From Planctomycetales bacterium (GTDB taxonomy: Bacteria > 4484-113 > JAFGCY01): DNA of 7,584 nucleotides. Every line of letters begins with the position of its first letter. Position 1 is the stretch's first letter. The DNA lies in the NCBI GenBank assembly GCA_024645305.1, contig JAHEFU010000137.1:1-7584 (forward strand), written 5' to 3'. Below are positions 1 to 5,861 of the stretch, piece after piece. The notes under the pieces were generated by a model. It was not told where the DNA came from. It worked only from the letters and a program-made list of their open reading frames with translations, and ran no database searches. The position numbers were made by a program, and so were the translations under genes.

Positions 1-335
1 ACAGGAATCCGCCCGAGGATCAGCTCCGACAGCTCCTGGCCGACGGCGAGATTGCCGTTGAACTTGAATTCCGCCAGCAAGCGGCGGCCGATTTCGCTGT
101 AGACGAAACCGCTGCGGCTGCGGACAACACCGATGTCCTGACCATGGCACTCCGCGCAGTCCGGGCTGTTGTATCCGGTTTGCCGCTGGCGGCCACAACG
201 CAGGCAATAGCGCGGGATCACCGTTTCCAGCTGTGTGCAGCATTCGGTGCAGATCACATCAGGTCCGGTCCGCTGGCAAGCCGCACAGCGGGTCGGAAGA
301 AGCAGCTGTACAGCGCGTCTCAACCAGCGCTGCAT
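1..335 (-). CDS. comF: ComF family protein, double zinc ribbon (partial, C-terminus outside window)
   Basis: Only the first 111 codons are present; the gene runs off the window at base 1. The translation begins MQRWLRRAVQLLLPTRCAAC. It has four CxxC pairs: C17/C20, C29/C32, C44/C47 and C60/C63, the double zinc ribbon typical of the N-terminus of ComF/GntX-type proteins. After it comes the family's linker to the phosphoribosyltransferase domain, FVYSEIGRRLLAEFKFNGN (residues 77-95), matching the usual pattern of an aromatic/glycine stretch followed by a 'KF.G' motif. The catalytic PRPP-binding loop would lie downstream, outside the window. Family members are usually about 230-250 residues. ComFC is needed for DNA uptake in naturally competent bacteria, while the role in many other bacteria is unknown. 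The ATG sits nine bases after the hldC stop and has a perfect AGGAGG five bases upstream, so the start is secure and the gene is probably co-transcribed with hldC. Family assignment is confident; a competence role here is not shown. Confidence 0.88.
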   Translation of the reverse strand, partial: MQRWLRRAVQLLLPTRCAACQRTGPDVICTECCTQLETVIPRYCLRCGRQRQTGYNSPDCAECHGQDIGVVRSRSGFVYSEIGRRLLAEFKFNGNLAVGQELSELILGRIP

Positions 336-340
336 ATGAG

Positions 341-346
341 CCTCCT
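341..346 (-). promoter_or_regulatory. Ribosome binding site of the comF-family gene
   Basis: A perfect AGGAGG on the minus strand lies five bases before the ATG at 335-333. It overlaps the TAG stop codon of hldC (347-345), so ribosomes finishing hldC are delivered onto this site. It fixes the start of a gene that is otherwise truncated by the window edge. Confidence 0.8.
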
Positions 347-812
347 AGCTCCGGATCCGGCGGATGATTTCGCTTGTACTGTGCCCTGGAACCAGGGGGA
401 TGAGTTCAACGCGGCCCCCGCGGGCTTCCACGATGTCGCGGCCCACGACATCCTCCAGACGGTAATCAGCGCCCTTGACCAGCACATCCGGCTGGATCAG
501 GCTGATCAGCTCGTACGGCGTGTCCTCCGCGAAGGGGGCCACAGCATCCACCATGCGCAGGGCTTCAAGCATGGTGATGCGGTCTGCCAGTCCCAGAATC
601 GGACGGGACACCTCACCTTTGTCCAGGCGCCTGACACTTTCATCCGTGTTGATGCCCACAATCAGCACATCGCCGAAGGAACGGGCCTGTGCCAGCTGCT
701 CGATGTGACCTGGATGCAGCAGGTCGAACACACCGTTGGTGAAGACGATGCTGCGTTCCCGCGCGCGCCAGTCAACCAGCCGCGCTTCAAGCACCTGATC
801 GAGACTAGCCAA
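345..812 (-). CDS. hldC: D-glycero-beta-D-manno-heptose 1-phosphate adenylyltransferase (stand-alone RfaE2/HldC)
   Basis: Cytoplasmic enzyme that transfers AMP from ATP to heptose 1-phosphate, giving ADP-D,D-heptose for the LPS inner core. From the TTG at 812 the protein has 155 residues, normal for the stand-alone form. Visible motifs are TNGVFDLLHPGH (residues 25-36, with the nucleotidyltransferase HxGH at H33-H36), RPI (70-72), the VLVKGADY stretch (110-117), VVGRDIV (122-128) and the C-terminal GHSTSEII (143-150), equivalent to the family's second nucleotide-binding motif. The open frame also allows a TTG at 833, directly after a TGA, but that start lacks a good ribosome binding site. The TTG at 812 has GGAGG six bases upstream, so I prefer it. 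This gives an 8-base overlap with the end of hldA, implying translational coupling and balanced production of the two consecutive enzymes. Function is confident; the exact start is moderately so. Confidence 0.94.
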   Translation of the reverse strand: MASLDQVLEARLVDWRARERSIVFTNGVFDLLHPGHIEQLAQARSFGDVLIVGINTDESVRRLDKGEVSRPILGLADRITMLEALRMVDAVAPFAEDTPYELISLIQPDVLVKGADYRLEDVVGRDIVEARGGRVELIPLVPGHSTSEIIRRIRS

Positions 813-1797
813 GGAACTCCTCCAGTTCTTCAATCATTTCGGCATGCCGGACAGCTGTCACGCCGAGGTGGCCGACAGCGATGCTGCCCGCAAGGTTGCC
901 AATCCGGGCTGCGCTGAACAGGTTCGCACCTGAGGCAAGAGCAAGCGCGATGGCCGCCAGGGTGGTGTCTCCGGCACCGGCGACGTCATAGACCTCGCGG
1001 GGCATCCCCGCCAGATGCCGGTATTCATCATTTTCATCCAGCACGTGCATGCCTTCCTGCCCGGCAGTGATGATCACGCGGCGGGCTCCCGCCAGTCTGC
1101 GAACCTCACGGCAGACCTCAGGCATGTCGCGCCTGTTGCCATCGGGTGTCTGGGCAAACAGGGCAAGCGCTTCGCCGAGGTTGGGCTTCACCAGGTCCAC
1201 GCCGTGGTAGCGCGAAATGTTCCCGGGCTTGGGATCAACAATCACCGGGACACCTGCCGTGGCGGCAGCACTGATCAGTGTGGTGACAAGGGACTCCGTC
1301 AGGACACCCTTTGCATAGTCGCTGAGCAGCAGGATGTCCAGTTCCGGCAGGGCTGCGGTCACATGCCGCAGCAGTTGCTCCCTGGTGCTTTCCGCTATGT
1401 CGCCGGCAAGCTCCTCGTCGAAACGCACCACCTGCTGGTTATGGGCCACCACCCGGGTCTTGACGGTGCTGGGCCGGTCACCGTCACTGACAACTCCCTC
1501 CAGCCTGGCACCCTGTCCTGAGAGAATCGTGCGGATTTCAGCTCCGACCTCATCCTTCCCCAGTACGCCGAACAGATGCAGGCCGCCACCCAGGCTCATA
1601 ACATTGTTGCCAACATTGGCCGCACCACCGGGCTGTGTAGTGCGGTGGGTGATGTGCACTACGGGAACGGGAGCTTCGGGACTGATGCGGCTGGCCCGGC
1701 CATAAATGAAGCGGTCCGCCATCAGGTCGCCGACGACACCGATGCATGCTCCACTGAAGGAGTTAAGGACTTTGAGGATCTCTGTGTGCTGGTCCAC
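805..1797 (-). CDS. hldA: D-glycero-beta-D-manno-heptose-7-phosphate kinase (stand-alone RfaE1/HldA)
   Basis: PfkB/ribokinase-family sugar kinase, 330 residues, that phosphorylates D,D-heptose 7-phosphate to the 1,7-bisphosphate in ADP-heptose synthesis. Motifs in order: VVGDLMADRFIYGRASRISP (21-40), as in HldE N-terminal domains; the substrate-binding QPGGAANVGNNV (55-66); LLLSDYAKGVL (156-166); VIVDPKP (185-191); VKPNLGEA (203-210); VIITAGQEGM (241-250); and the PfkB signature DVAGAGDT (271-278) with the likely catalytic base D277. The GTG at 1797 is the only start between an in-frame TGA (1812-1810) and the first motif, so the start is forced although no clear ribosome binding site precedes it. 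The gap to the upstream OstA-like gene is 29 bases; the downstream hldC overlaps by 8. In enterobacteria these two activities are fused as HldE; here they are separate chains. No key residue looks missing. A bisphosphatase (GmhB) must act between the two enzymes and is not encoded here. Confidence 0.95.
   Translation of the reverse strand: MDQHTEILKVLNSFSGACIGVVGDLMADRFIYGRASRISPEAPVPVVHITHRTTQPGGAANVGNNVMSLGGGLHLFGVLGKDEVGAEIRTILSGQGARLEGVVSDGDRPSTVKTRVVAHNQQVVRFDEELAGDIAESTREQLLRHVTAALPELDILLLSDYAKGVLTESLVTTLISAAATAGVPVIVDPKPGNISRYHGVDLVKPNLGEALALFAQTPDGNRRDMPEVCREVRRLAGARRVIITAGQEGMHVLDENDEYRHLAGMPREVYDVAGAGDTTLAAIALALASGANLFSAARIGNLAGSIAVGHLGVTAVRHAEMIEELEEFLG
810..823 (-). promoter_or_regulatory. 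hldC TTG start codon and ribosome binding site inside the 3' end of hldA
   Basis: On the minus strand the string GGAGGAGTTCCTTGGCTAG contains a GGAGG core, a six-base spacer, a TTG start for hldC (812-810) and the TAG stop of hldA (807-805). The GGAGG also encodes the terminal Glu-Glu codons of hldA. This arrangement supports TTG at 812 over the upstream TTG at 833 and suggests re-initiation from hldA to hldC. Confidence 0.6.
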
Positions 1798-1826
1798 CCG
1801 AAGATTGTATCAGCCCCTAAGGGAGC

Positions 1827-3965
1827 TCAGCGGTTGCTGCGGTTGCCCTCCACCACGTTCGTTCCGGTTCCGGTTCCGGTCGCAAAGGCCCCGGCGGCAA
1901 TGTCTATTCCCGTATCCCCCGCCCCGCCAGCAGCCTGCTGGGTCTCCAGATCTGCATTCACGAAGCTGCCCTGCACAAGGCCGACGAAGGTGAACACGTC
2001 ATTGGCCGTATCCACATAGACCTGGGCACAATAGACACTGCTGTCCTCGTCCGGCCTTACCAGCACATTGTCACGCAGCAGGAAGAATTTGGCAGTCTCA
2101 TCCTGGATCAGCTCCCCGGCCTGCAGCACCTTCTGACCGCTTGTGACCTTGACTTCGCCGTGCATCTCGATCCGCTTGCGCTCAAAGTTGTACTCCAGCG
2201 TGAGAGCCTCGGCATTCATGGCTTCCTGCATCGTCTCGCTGAGGTCCTCGCTGACCGTGTCCCGGTCAATCAGACCGCCGGCGAACAGCCATTCTCCGTC
2301 CATCTGGCTGTAGGTCATCTTCTCCCCGACGCTGCCCTCGGCATAGAAATCCTTGGTTTCATCGTTGATCTCGATATATGCGGCCTTGACTTCACGCTTG
2401 GGCTGCTGGAATTTCACGGTACCGCCGGCTGTGGCGAAGAAGCGCGCCACACCGCTGGCTTCATCATAGGCCAGCCTGTCACAGGTGATGGTCGTCTTGC
2501 CATCCGTCAGGGCGCGCAGCTTCTTCTCATCCTCGGCTGCGGCCAGCTCATTCTCAAAGATCCAGTCATACTCCTCGACTTCCAGCTTGATGCCGCCACT
2601 CATCAGGTATTCCTTGGACTCATCGTTGTAATCAATCCGGTACATGGTCCCGCTGAATACCGGGTGGCCCATGCGCACGCTCTCAATAGCAATCATCTCG
2701 CGGGTATCCCAGTTGTAGAACAGCCTGCCGCAGCTCAGCTCGAACTCGCGCGCCGCAAAGTACTCGCGCAGGCGATCCTTCGGCCCCAGCGACATGTCCG
2801 GCTCTGTCTTGGCCCGGTCCGCCAGCTTCTTGAAGCTGACGAAGCCGCTGGCCTGGAATTTCTTCTCATTGAAGAGGATCCGCAGCTCATCCGTCTTCAG
2901 CGTGTACTTGGGGTCAATGATGTTGACGTTGCCACGCAGCACGGCGATTTCATTCTTCTCATCCACGTCCGCAATGTCCCCACTGATTGTGATCTCGTCG
3001 AAGTAAATGATCACACCGCCTTCCATGTGGAACTGCTTGGTCTCCGTACTGCCGCTCACGGTGCCGGTCGGCACGCTCAGCCAGGCGTAGTTGTCCATCA
3101 GGCCGATGCCCGGCCGTGCCTCCTGGCGACTGATGATGTCCGGTACCGGGCCATCCGGCAGGCGTGATCCCGGCAGGAGGGACTCGAACTCCAGGTCCTG
3201 TTCATAGCGTTCGAGGAATTCCTCCGGCGTCATGTCCATGTCCAGACGCTCGTTGTCAATTCCGAATTCAGACAGGTCAAACAGTTCATCCAGCTCGGCC
3301 ATGTCATCAGGCACACTGCCTTCCTCATCCGCGATGAAACCCGGTGTCTCAACCGCCGGCAAGTTGCCCTGGACTGGCCCGATGGCTTCGCGGGGACCGC
3401 CCTCGACCGGGCCCTGGAACGTACGGTCTCCGAGGGTTTCCACGCCCTGGATGCGCTGAACCGTGGATTCAGCTCCTGAATTCCCCTCAGCAACGTTGGT
3501 GCCACCCGTGCCCGCCGGTTCCCCACCCTGCTGCTCCGTCGGTGCACTGAGCAGTCCGCTGCTCTGGTCCTCCGGACGAACAGTGGACTGGGTGCCCTCA
3601 TCCACAAGACGTACCTGGGATTCACCGGAGCGCTGTACAGTGGACTGGCCGCCCGCCTGGCTTCCCGAAGTGTCGTCGGCGGCATTTGCCGGTGGTGTCG
3701 CACCCTGTGTCTGGTCTCGCTCGCTGGCGGCCGATTCCTTTTCAGCGGCCTTTTCAGTCTTCGCCCTGTCGCCAAGCTGGACTTCCACCGCCTTGTCCTC
3801 TGCCGGCTTTTCGCTGGCAGGCGATTCTTCCTTGACTGGTTCCTGCTGCGGCTGTTCCTTCTTCGGCTCTTCCTGCGGCTGCTCGCCGGACTGTGCCTGC
3901 ACGCCAGTCACGCACAGCAGGCACAACAGCAGTGAAATCAGCAGCCTGAGGAAACGGGATTTCAT
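1827..3965 (-). CDS. Large exported OstA/LptA-like protein with disordered N-terminal region
   Basis: A 712-residue protein. Residues 1-24 form a signal peptide (basic MKSRF, a Leu-rich core, VQA at the probable signal peptidase I site), so it should be periplasmic or surface-exposed. Residues 25 to about 210 are low complexity, rich in Glu, Gln, Pro, Lys, Ser and Gly. An acidic segment follows (214-262). From about 312 to 670 the protein alternates short beta-strand-like stretches with 'GNV', 'GGxV' and 'GEV' turns (RGNVNIID 344-351, MHGEVKVTSGQKV 601-613, FVGLVQGSF 660-668). This is the pattern of OstA/LptA beta-jellyroll repeats that bind LPS in the periplasmic bridge. There is no LptD-type outer-membrane barrel. 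The C-terminus ends in a Gly/Thr repeat. The ATG overlaps the previous stop as ATGA and has GGAGG/AAGGAG just upstream, so it should be co-translated with the LptC/LptA-like gene. The OstA-type fold is an inference from pattern and context. The protein is much larger than classical LptA (about 180 residues). I give no symbol. Confidence 0.72.
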   Translation of the reverse strand: MKSRFLRLLISLLLCLLCVTGVQAQSGEQPQEEPKKEQPQQEPVKEESPASEKPAEDKAVEVQLGDRAKTEKAAEKESAASERDQTQGATPPANAADDTSGSQAGGQSTVQRSGESQVRLVDEGTQSTVRPEDQSSGLLSAPTEQQGGEPAGTGGTNVAEGNSGAESTVQRIQGVETLGDRTFQGPVEGGPREAIGPVQGNLPAVETPGFIADEEGSVPDDMAELDELFDLSEFGIDNERLDMDMTPEEFLERYEQDLEFESLLPGSRLPDGPVPDIISRQEARPGIGLMDNYAWLSVPTGTVSGSTETKQFHMEGGVIIYFDEITISGDIADVDEKNEIAVLRGNVNIIDPKYTLKTDELRILFNEKKFQASGFVSFKKLADRAKTEPDMSLGPKDRLREYFAAREFELSCGRLFYNWDTREMIAIESVRMGHPVFSGTMYRIDYNDESKEYLMSGGIKLEVEEYDWIFENELAAAEDEKKLRALTDGKTTITCDRLAYDEASGVARFFATAGGTVKFQQPKREVKAAYIEINDETKDFYAEGSVGEKMTYSQMDGEWLFAGGLIDRDTVSEDLSETMQEAMNAEALTLEYNFERKRIEMHGEVKVTSGQKVLQAGELIQDETAKFFLLRDNVLVRPDEDSSVYCAQVYVDTANDVFTFVGLVQGSFVNADLETQQAAGGAGDTGIDIAAGAFATGTGTGTNVVEGNRSNR
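1861..1881 (-). repeat. Short tandem hexamer repeat in the 3' end of the OstA-like gene
   Basis: The plus strand reads three perfect copies of GTTCCG (1861-1878) followed by a partial copy. On the coding strand this gives alternating Thr-Gly codons, a (TG)n stretch around residues 696-702 of the OstA-like protein. The unit is six bases, so slippage would add or remove two residues without breaking the frame. It could vary in length between strains. Confidence 0.7.
3580..3648 (-). repeat. Direct 12-base repeats encoding STV(Q)R motifs in the OstA-like linker
   Basis: The plus-strand string ACAGTGGACTGG occurs at 3580-3591 and again at 3637-3648. On the coding strand these encode QSTVR (residues 126-130) and QSTVQR (107-112) in the low-complexity linker. 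A third, diverged copy gives STVQR at residues 167-171 (3453-3467). They look like remnants of local duplication in the disordered region. Confidence 0.5.
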
Positions 3966-3978
3966 TCTCCTTCCTCCC
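3962..3978 (-). promoter_or_regulatory. ATGA start/stop overlap with ribosome binding site, coupling the two Lpt-type genes
   Basis: On the minus strand GGGGAGGAAGGAGAATGA holds a purine-rich ribosome binding site, the ATG of the 712-residue OstA-like gene (3965-3963) and the TGA of the LptA-like frame (3964-3962). The four-base overlap indicates that the two proteins are made by coupled translation. Confidence 0.75.
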
Positions 3979-4801
3979 CTGTGTGCTGATCACCGTCCGG
4001 GCGGTCTTCTGCAGGTTCCGCAGCGCTGCCGGACTCCGCGGCATTGACTTCCCCGTCAGCGGGGGCTGTGTCAGGTCGCGGCCTGGCACTCTGGTTGTCA
4101 GGCACTGGCAGTGCCGGCAGGTTATCAGGATCGTCAGCTTCCGGACTGGGTACATCCAGCGGCTGGACACTTCGTGCCAGCAGTGAGCTTGTGTTCGGAT
4201 TGCGCGTGGGGGTTTCCTCTGAAACCTCGGGATCACTGATCTCGGAGGGACGATCCTCCTCGCGCGTATCGGCAATCGCCCGGTTGATGTCATTGGCAAA
4301 CTTGGCGGGGATGCGCAGGGTGGCGGACATGCCGCCCTTGATTTCGATGAAGTCGCTGTCCTTGTGGAACACGAGGGAGTTGCACAGCAGCTGCTGGCTG
4401 TCCTTGTCAATGAACTTCACGTTGCCATCGGCGGTAATGAGCTTGATCTCGTCCTGGTAGACGATGGTGTCCGCGAAGGTCTCGCGTTCATCCTGGGCCA
4501 TGCGGACCCCACCGGAGGCGATGAAGTCATTGTTGTCAAGATAGACCACCGAGCGGTCCATCACGAGTTCCATGTAGGCGGTGACCGCACGTTCCATGTC
4601 GTGGTTGTCGACGCTGATCAGTTTTTCGTCCACCATCCAGCGGCCGTCCCCCTGTACCATCGTGACCGCGCCGTCCAGCAGCACCATCTTCTGGTCACCC
4701 CAGTAGGTGATGCGGTCGGCCATGGCCAGCCGGTCCTCCTGTTCCACACGGGTGCGGCTGTGGGTCAGGATGTAGTCGCGGCCCCAGAAGTACTCGAATG
4801 C
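3962..4801 (-). CDS. LptA/OstA-like C-terminal part of an LptC-LptA-like protein (frame after the apparent frameshift)
   Basis: From base 4801 this frame continues the protein begun at 5861, adding 279 residues that start AFEYFWGRDYILTHSRTRVE. The ATG-initiated open frame formally extends to 4912, but its first 37 codons merely overlap the upstream coding frame and read as implausible Arg/Ser/Trp-rich protein. OstA-type repeats are visible: RLAMADRITYWGD, LLDGAVTMVQGDGRWMVDEKL, FIASGGVRMAQDERETFADTI and LITADGNVKFIDKDSQQLLC. These alternate 'new base, new strand, G-V' units as in LptA. The last hundred or so residues are a Pro/Asp/Glu-rich, probably disordered tail ending DQHTGEEGE. An alternative internal start is the ATG at 4723-4721, with a perfect AGGAGG 11 bases upstream; it would give a 253-residue product with no signal peptide, which makes it less likely for a periplasmic protein. 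The stop overlaps the next gene's ATG. The LptA-like role is inferred from repeat pattern and neighbours. Confidence 0.7.
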   Translation of the reverse strand, partial: AFEYFWGRDYILTHSRTRVEQEDRLAMADRITYWGDQKMVLLDGAVTMVQGDGRWMVDEKLISVDNHDMERAVTAYMELVMDRSVVYLDNNDFIASGGVRMAQDERETFADTIVYQDEIKLITADGNVKFIDKDSQQLLCNSLVFHKDSDFIEIKGGMSATLRIPAKFANDINRAIADTREEDRPSEISDPEVSEETPTRNPNTSSLLARSVQPLDVPSPEADDPDNLPALPVPDNQSARPRPDTAPADGEVNAAESGSAAEPAEDRPDGDQHTGEEGE

Positions 4802-5861
4802 GCGTCTCGTAGCGCTTGACCACGCGCAGGGCCTTGTCATCATCATCCTTTGGCTCACTGGGCGGGACCAGCATCTCGATCTCACCGACACAGGCCAGCC
4901 ACTTCTTGTCAATATGCGCCTCGAGGTGGTGGCAGGTGATGGTGATCTCCTCCTTGGTGAATGTCAGGGGAGAGGGCGGCAGGGGCACTCCCCCACCATC
5001 CTTCTGGTAGTCCTCCACACGCACTTCCCGGCCGTCCATGTCCCGCACCCGGAAGGTACGGTCATACAGCCGTGTGCTGGCGACGATCACCTGGTTGTTC
5101 ATGTCGTAGATCACCTGCTCCGCCTTGAAGCCCAGGGTCTTGATGTCATCCAGGTTCAGGTCCTCCACATCCGTCAGTTCGCGTTCCGTGATGAACTCAG
5201 TATCGGAAAGCTCACTCACGCTGCCTTCCACCAGCCCGACGAATTCCATGTAGCGCAGTTCCTTGTCTGCCTGCATGTAGTTCGCACGGATGCTGTTGCC
5301 ATCCTTCTTGTTCTCCACGTAGACGCCCTGGGAGAAGCGGAAGGACGGGACCTTGGCTGCGCTGGGCATGGTGACCGCACGCGGGTCCTTTACCCGGCGC
5401 CACTCCACATTGGGAGCCTCGATATGCATCCCGTCACTTGTGTCAATATTCAGGCCGTCCAGGTCGAAGTCCTCGGTCTGTGTGTCATAGGTCAGCTGGT
5501 TGGCATGCATCGCTATGGACAGCTTGCCATCCTCGAAGTACTCAGCGTCGGCATTCTCGAACTCGGCGGTTCTCTGGTCCGTGGACAGCTTGACTGAATC
5601 CCCGGTGATCTTCATTGAAAGCTGGCCCTTGTCATCGACCACGGACATGCTGACCTTGTCGTCAACGATCATGTAGTATGGGCTGTCCTCGCGTTCCTTG
5701 ACTTCCGCGACTTCCTTTGCGCTCATTTTGAAGACATGCTGGACCAGGAAGTAGCTGGCAACAAGCAACACAAGCGTGACGACCTGCCTGATCCAGTAGA
5801 AGATCGCGTCGCGAATGCGCCTGCGCCTATCCGCTCTCTTTCGTTTTTCCGCTTTATTCAT
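4695..5861 (-). CDS. LptC-like membrane-anchored protein, N-terminal part of an LptC-LptA-like fusion (frameshifted)
   Basis: A very basic N-terminus (MNKAEKRKRADRRRRIRD) is followed by one membrane segment at about residues 23-44, giving a type II inner-membrane anchor with the bulk in the periplasm, as in LptC. Residues about 62-215 have the LptC layout: LSMKITGDSVKLS, KLSIAMHANQLTYD, LDGLNIDTSDGMHIEAPNVEW, IRANYMQAD and MEFVGLVEGSV. LptC passes LPS from the LptB2FG extractor to LptA. Residues about 240-353 start OstA-like repeats (KAEQVIYDMNNQVIVAS, ITITCHHLEAHIDKKWLACVGEIEM). After residue 353 the frame goes wrong: the last 35 residues are His/Pro/Gly-rich and unlike any fold, while the +1 frame carries on sensibly. 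A single-base correction near 4800 gives a 632-residue protein ending at 3962. Classical LptC is about 190 residues, so this is a fusion. The ATG at 5861 has a GGGAAGG sequence tightly upstream. The LptC call rests on pattern, topology and context. Confidence 0.72.
   Translation of the reverse strand: MNKAEKRKRADRRRRIRDAIFYWIRQVVTLVLLVASYFLVQHVFKMSAKEVAEVKEREDSPYYMIVDDKVSMSVVDDKGQLSMKITGDSVKLSTDQRTAEFENADAEYFEDGKLSIAMHANQLTYDTQTEDFDLDGLNIDTSDGMHIEAPNVEWRRVKDPRAVTMPSAAKVPSFRFSQGVYVENKKDGNSIRANYMQADKELRYMEFVGLVEGSVSELSDTEFITERELTDVEDLNLDDIKTLGFKAEQVIYDMNNQVIVASTRLYDRTFRVRDMDGREVRVEDYQKDGGGVPLPPSPLTFTKEEITITCHHLEAHIDKKWLACVGEIEMLVPPSEPKDDDDKALRVVKRYETRIRVLLGPRLHPDPQPHPCGTGGPAGHGRPHHLLG
4797..4805 (-). 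other. Apparent +1 frameshift point within the LptC-LptA-like gene
   Basis: The coding strand reads GAG ACG CGC ATT in the upstream frame, but the plausible continuation is GCA TTC GAG TAC TTC TGG (AFEYFW), one base further on. The site is an alternating CGCGC tract, where loss of a CG unit or gain of one base would give this result. There is no stop codon, slippery heptamer or obvious pausing signal, so a sequencing/assembly error or a real mutation is more likely than programmed frameshifting. Confidence 0.75.

Noticed and set aside
144..917. 257-codon plus-strand open frame
   Set aside because: It lies opposite comF, hldC and hldA, which have clear family motifs. Its translation has no recognisable domain, so it is an antisense shadow.
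1804..1809. TACAAT on the minus strand just before hldA as a -10 box
   Set aside because: No matching -35 element at the right spacing, and it lies only six bases before the GTG start (1797), so the transcript would begin at or inside the coding region.
1812..1827. Small hairpin AGCTCCCTTAGGGGCT at the end of the OstA-like gene, a possible terminator
   Set aside because: The stem is only about six pairs with a G-T pair, and no U-rich tract follows on the minus strand. It is unlikely to terminate transcription.
2160..3167. 335-codon plus-strand open frame
   Set aside because: Antisense to the OstA-like gene. Its His/Leu/Val-rich composition is typical of a shadow frame opposite GC-rich coding sequence.
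3894..3965. Lipoprotein signal in the OstA-like protein because of cysteines in the hydrophobic core
   Set aside because: The cysteines sit within the Leu-rich core without a proper lipobox, and VQA at residue 24 fits ordinary signal peptidase I cleavage.
3230..4410. Long minus-strand open frames in other registers (3230-3775 and 3754-4410)
   Set aside because: They are Arg/Pro/Ser/Cys-rich readings within the two Lpt-type genes. The main frame has the signal peptide, strand pattern and coupled start, and these do not.
4797..4805. Programmed +1 ribosomal frameshifting
   Set aside because: No in-frame stop codon, slippery run or upstream Shine-Dalgarno-like stimulator is placed as in known cases such as prfB, so error or mutation is the simpler reading.
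4914..5597. 227-codon plus-strand open frame
   Set aside because: Antisense to the LptC-like gene, no domain features and no ribosome binding site noted.
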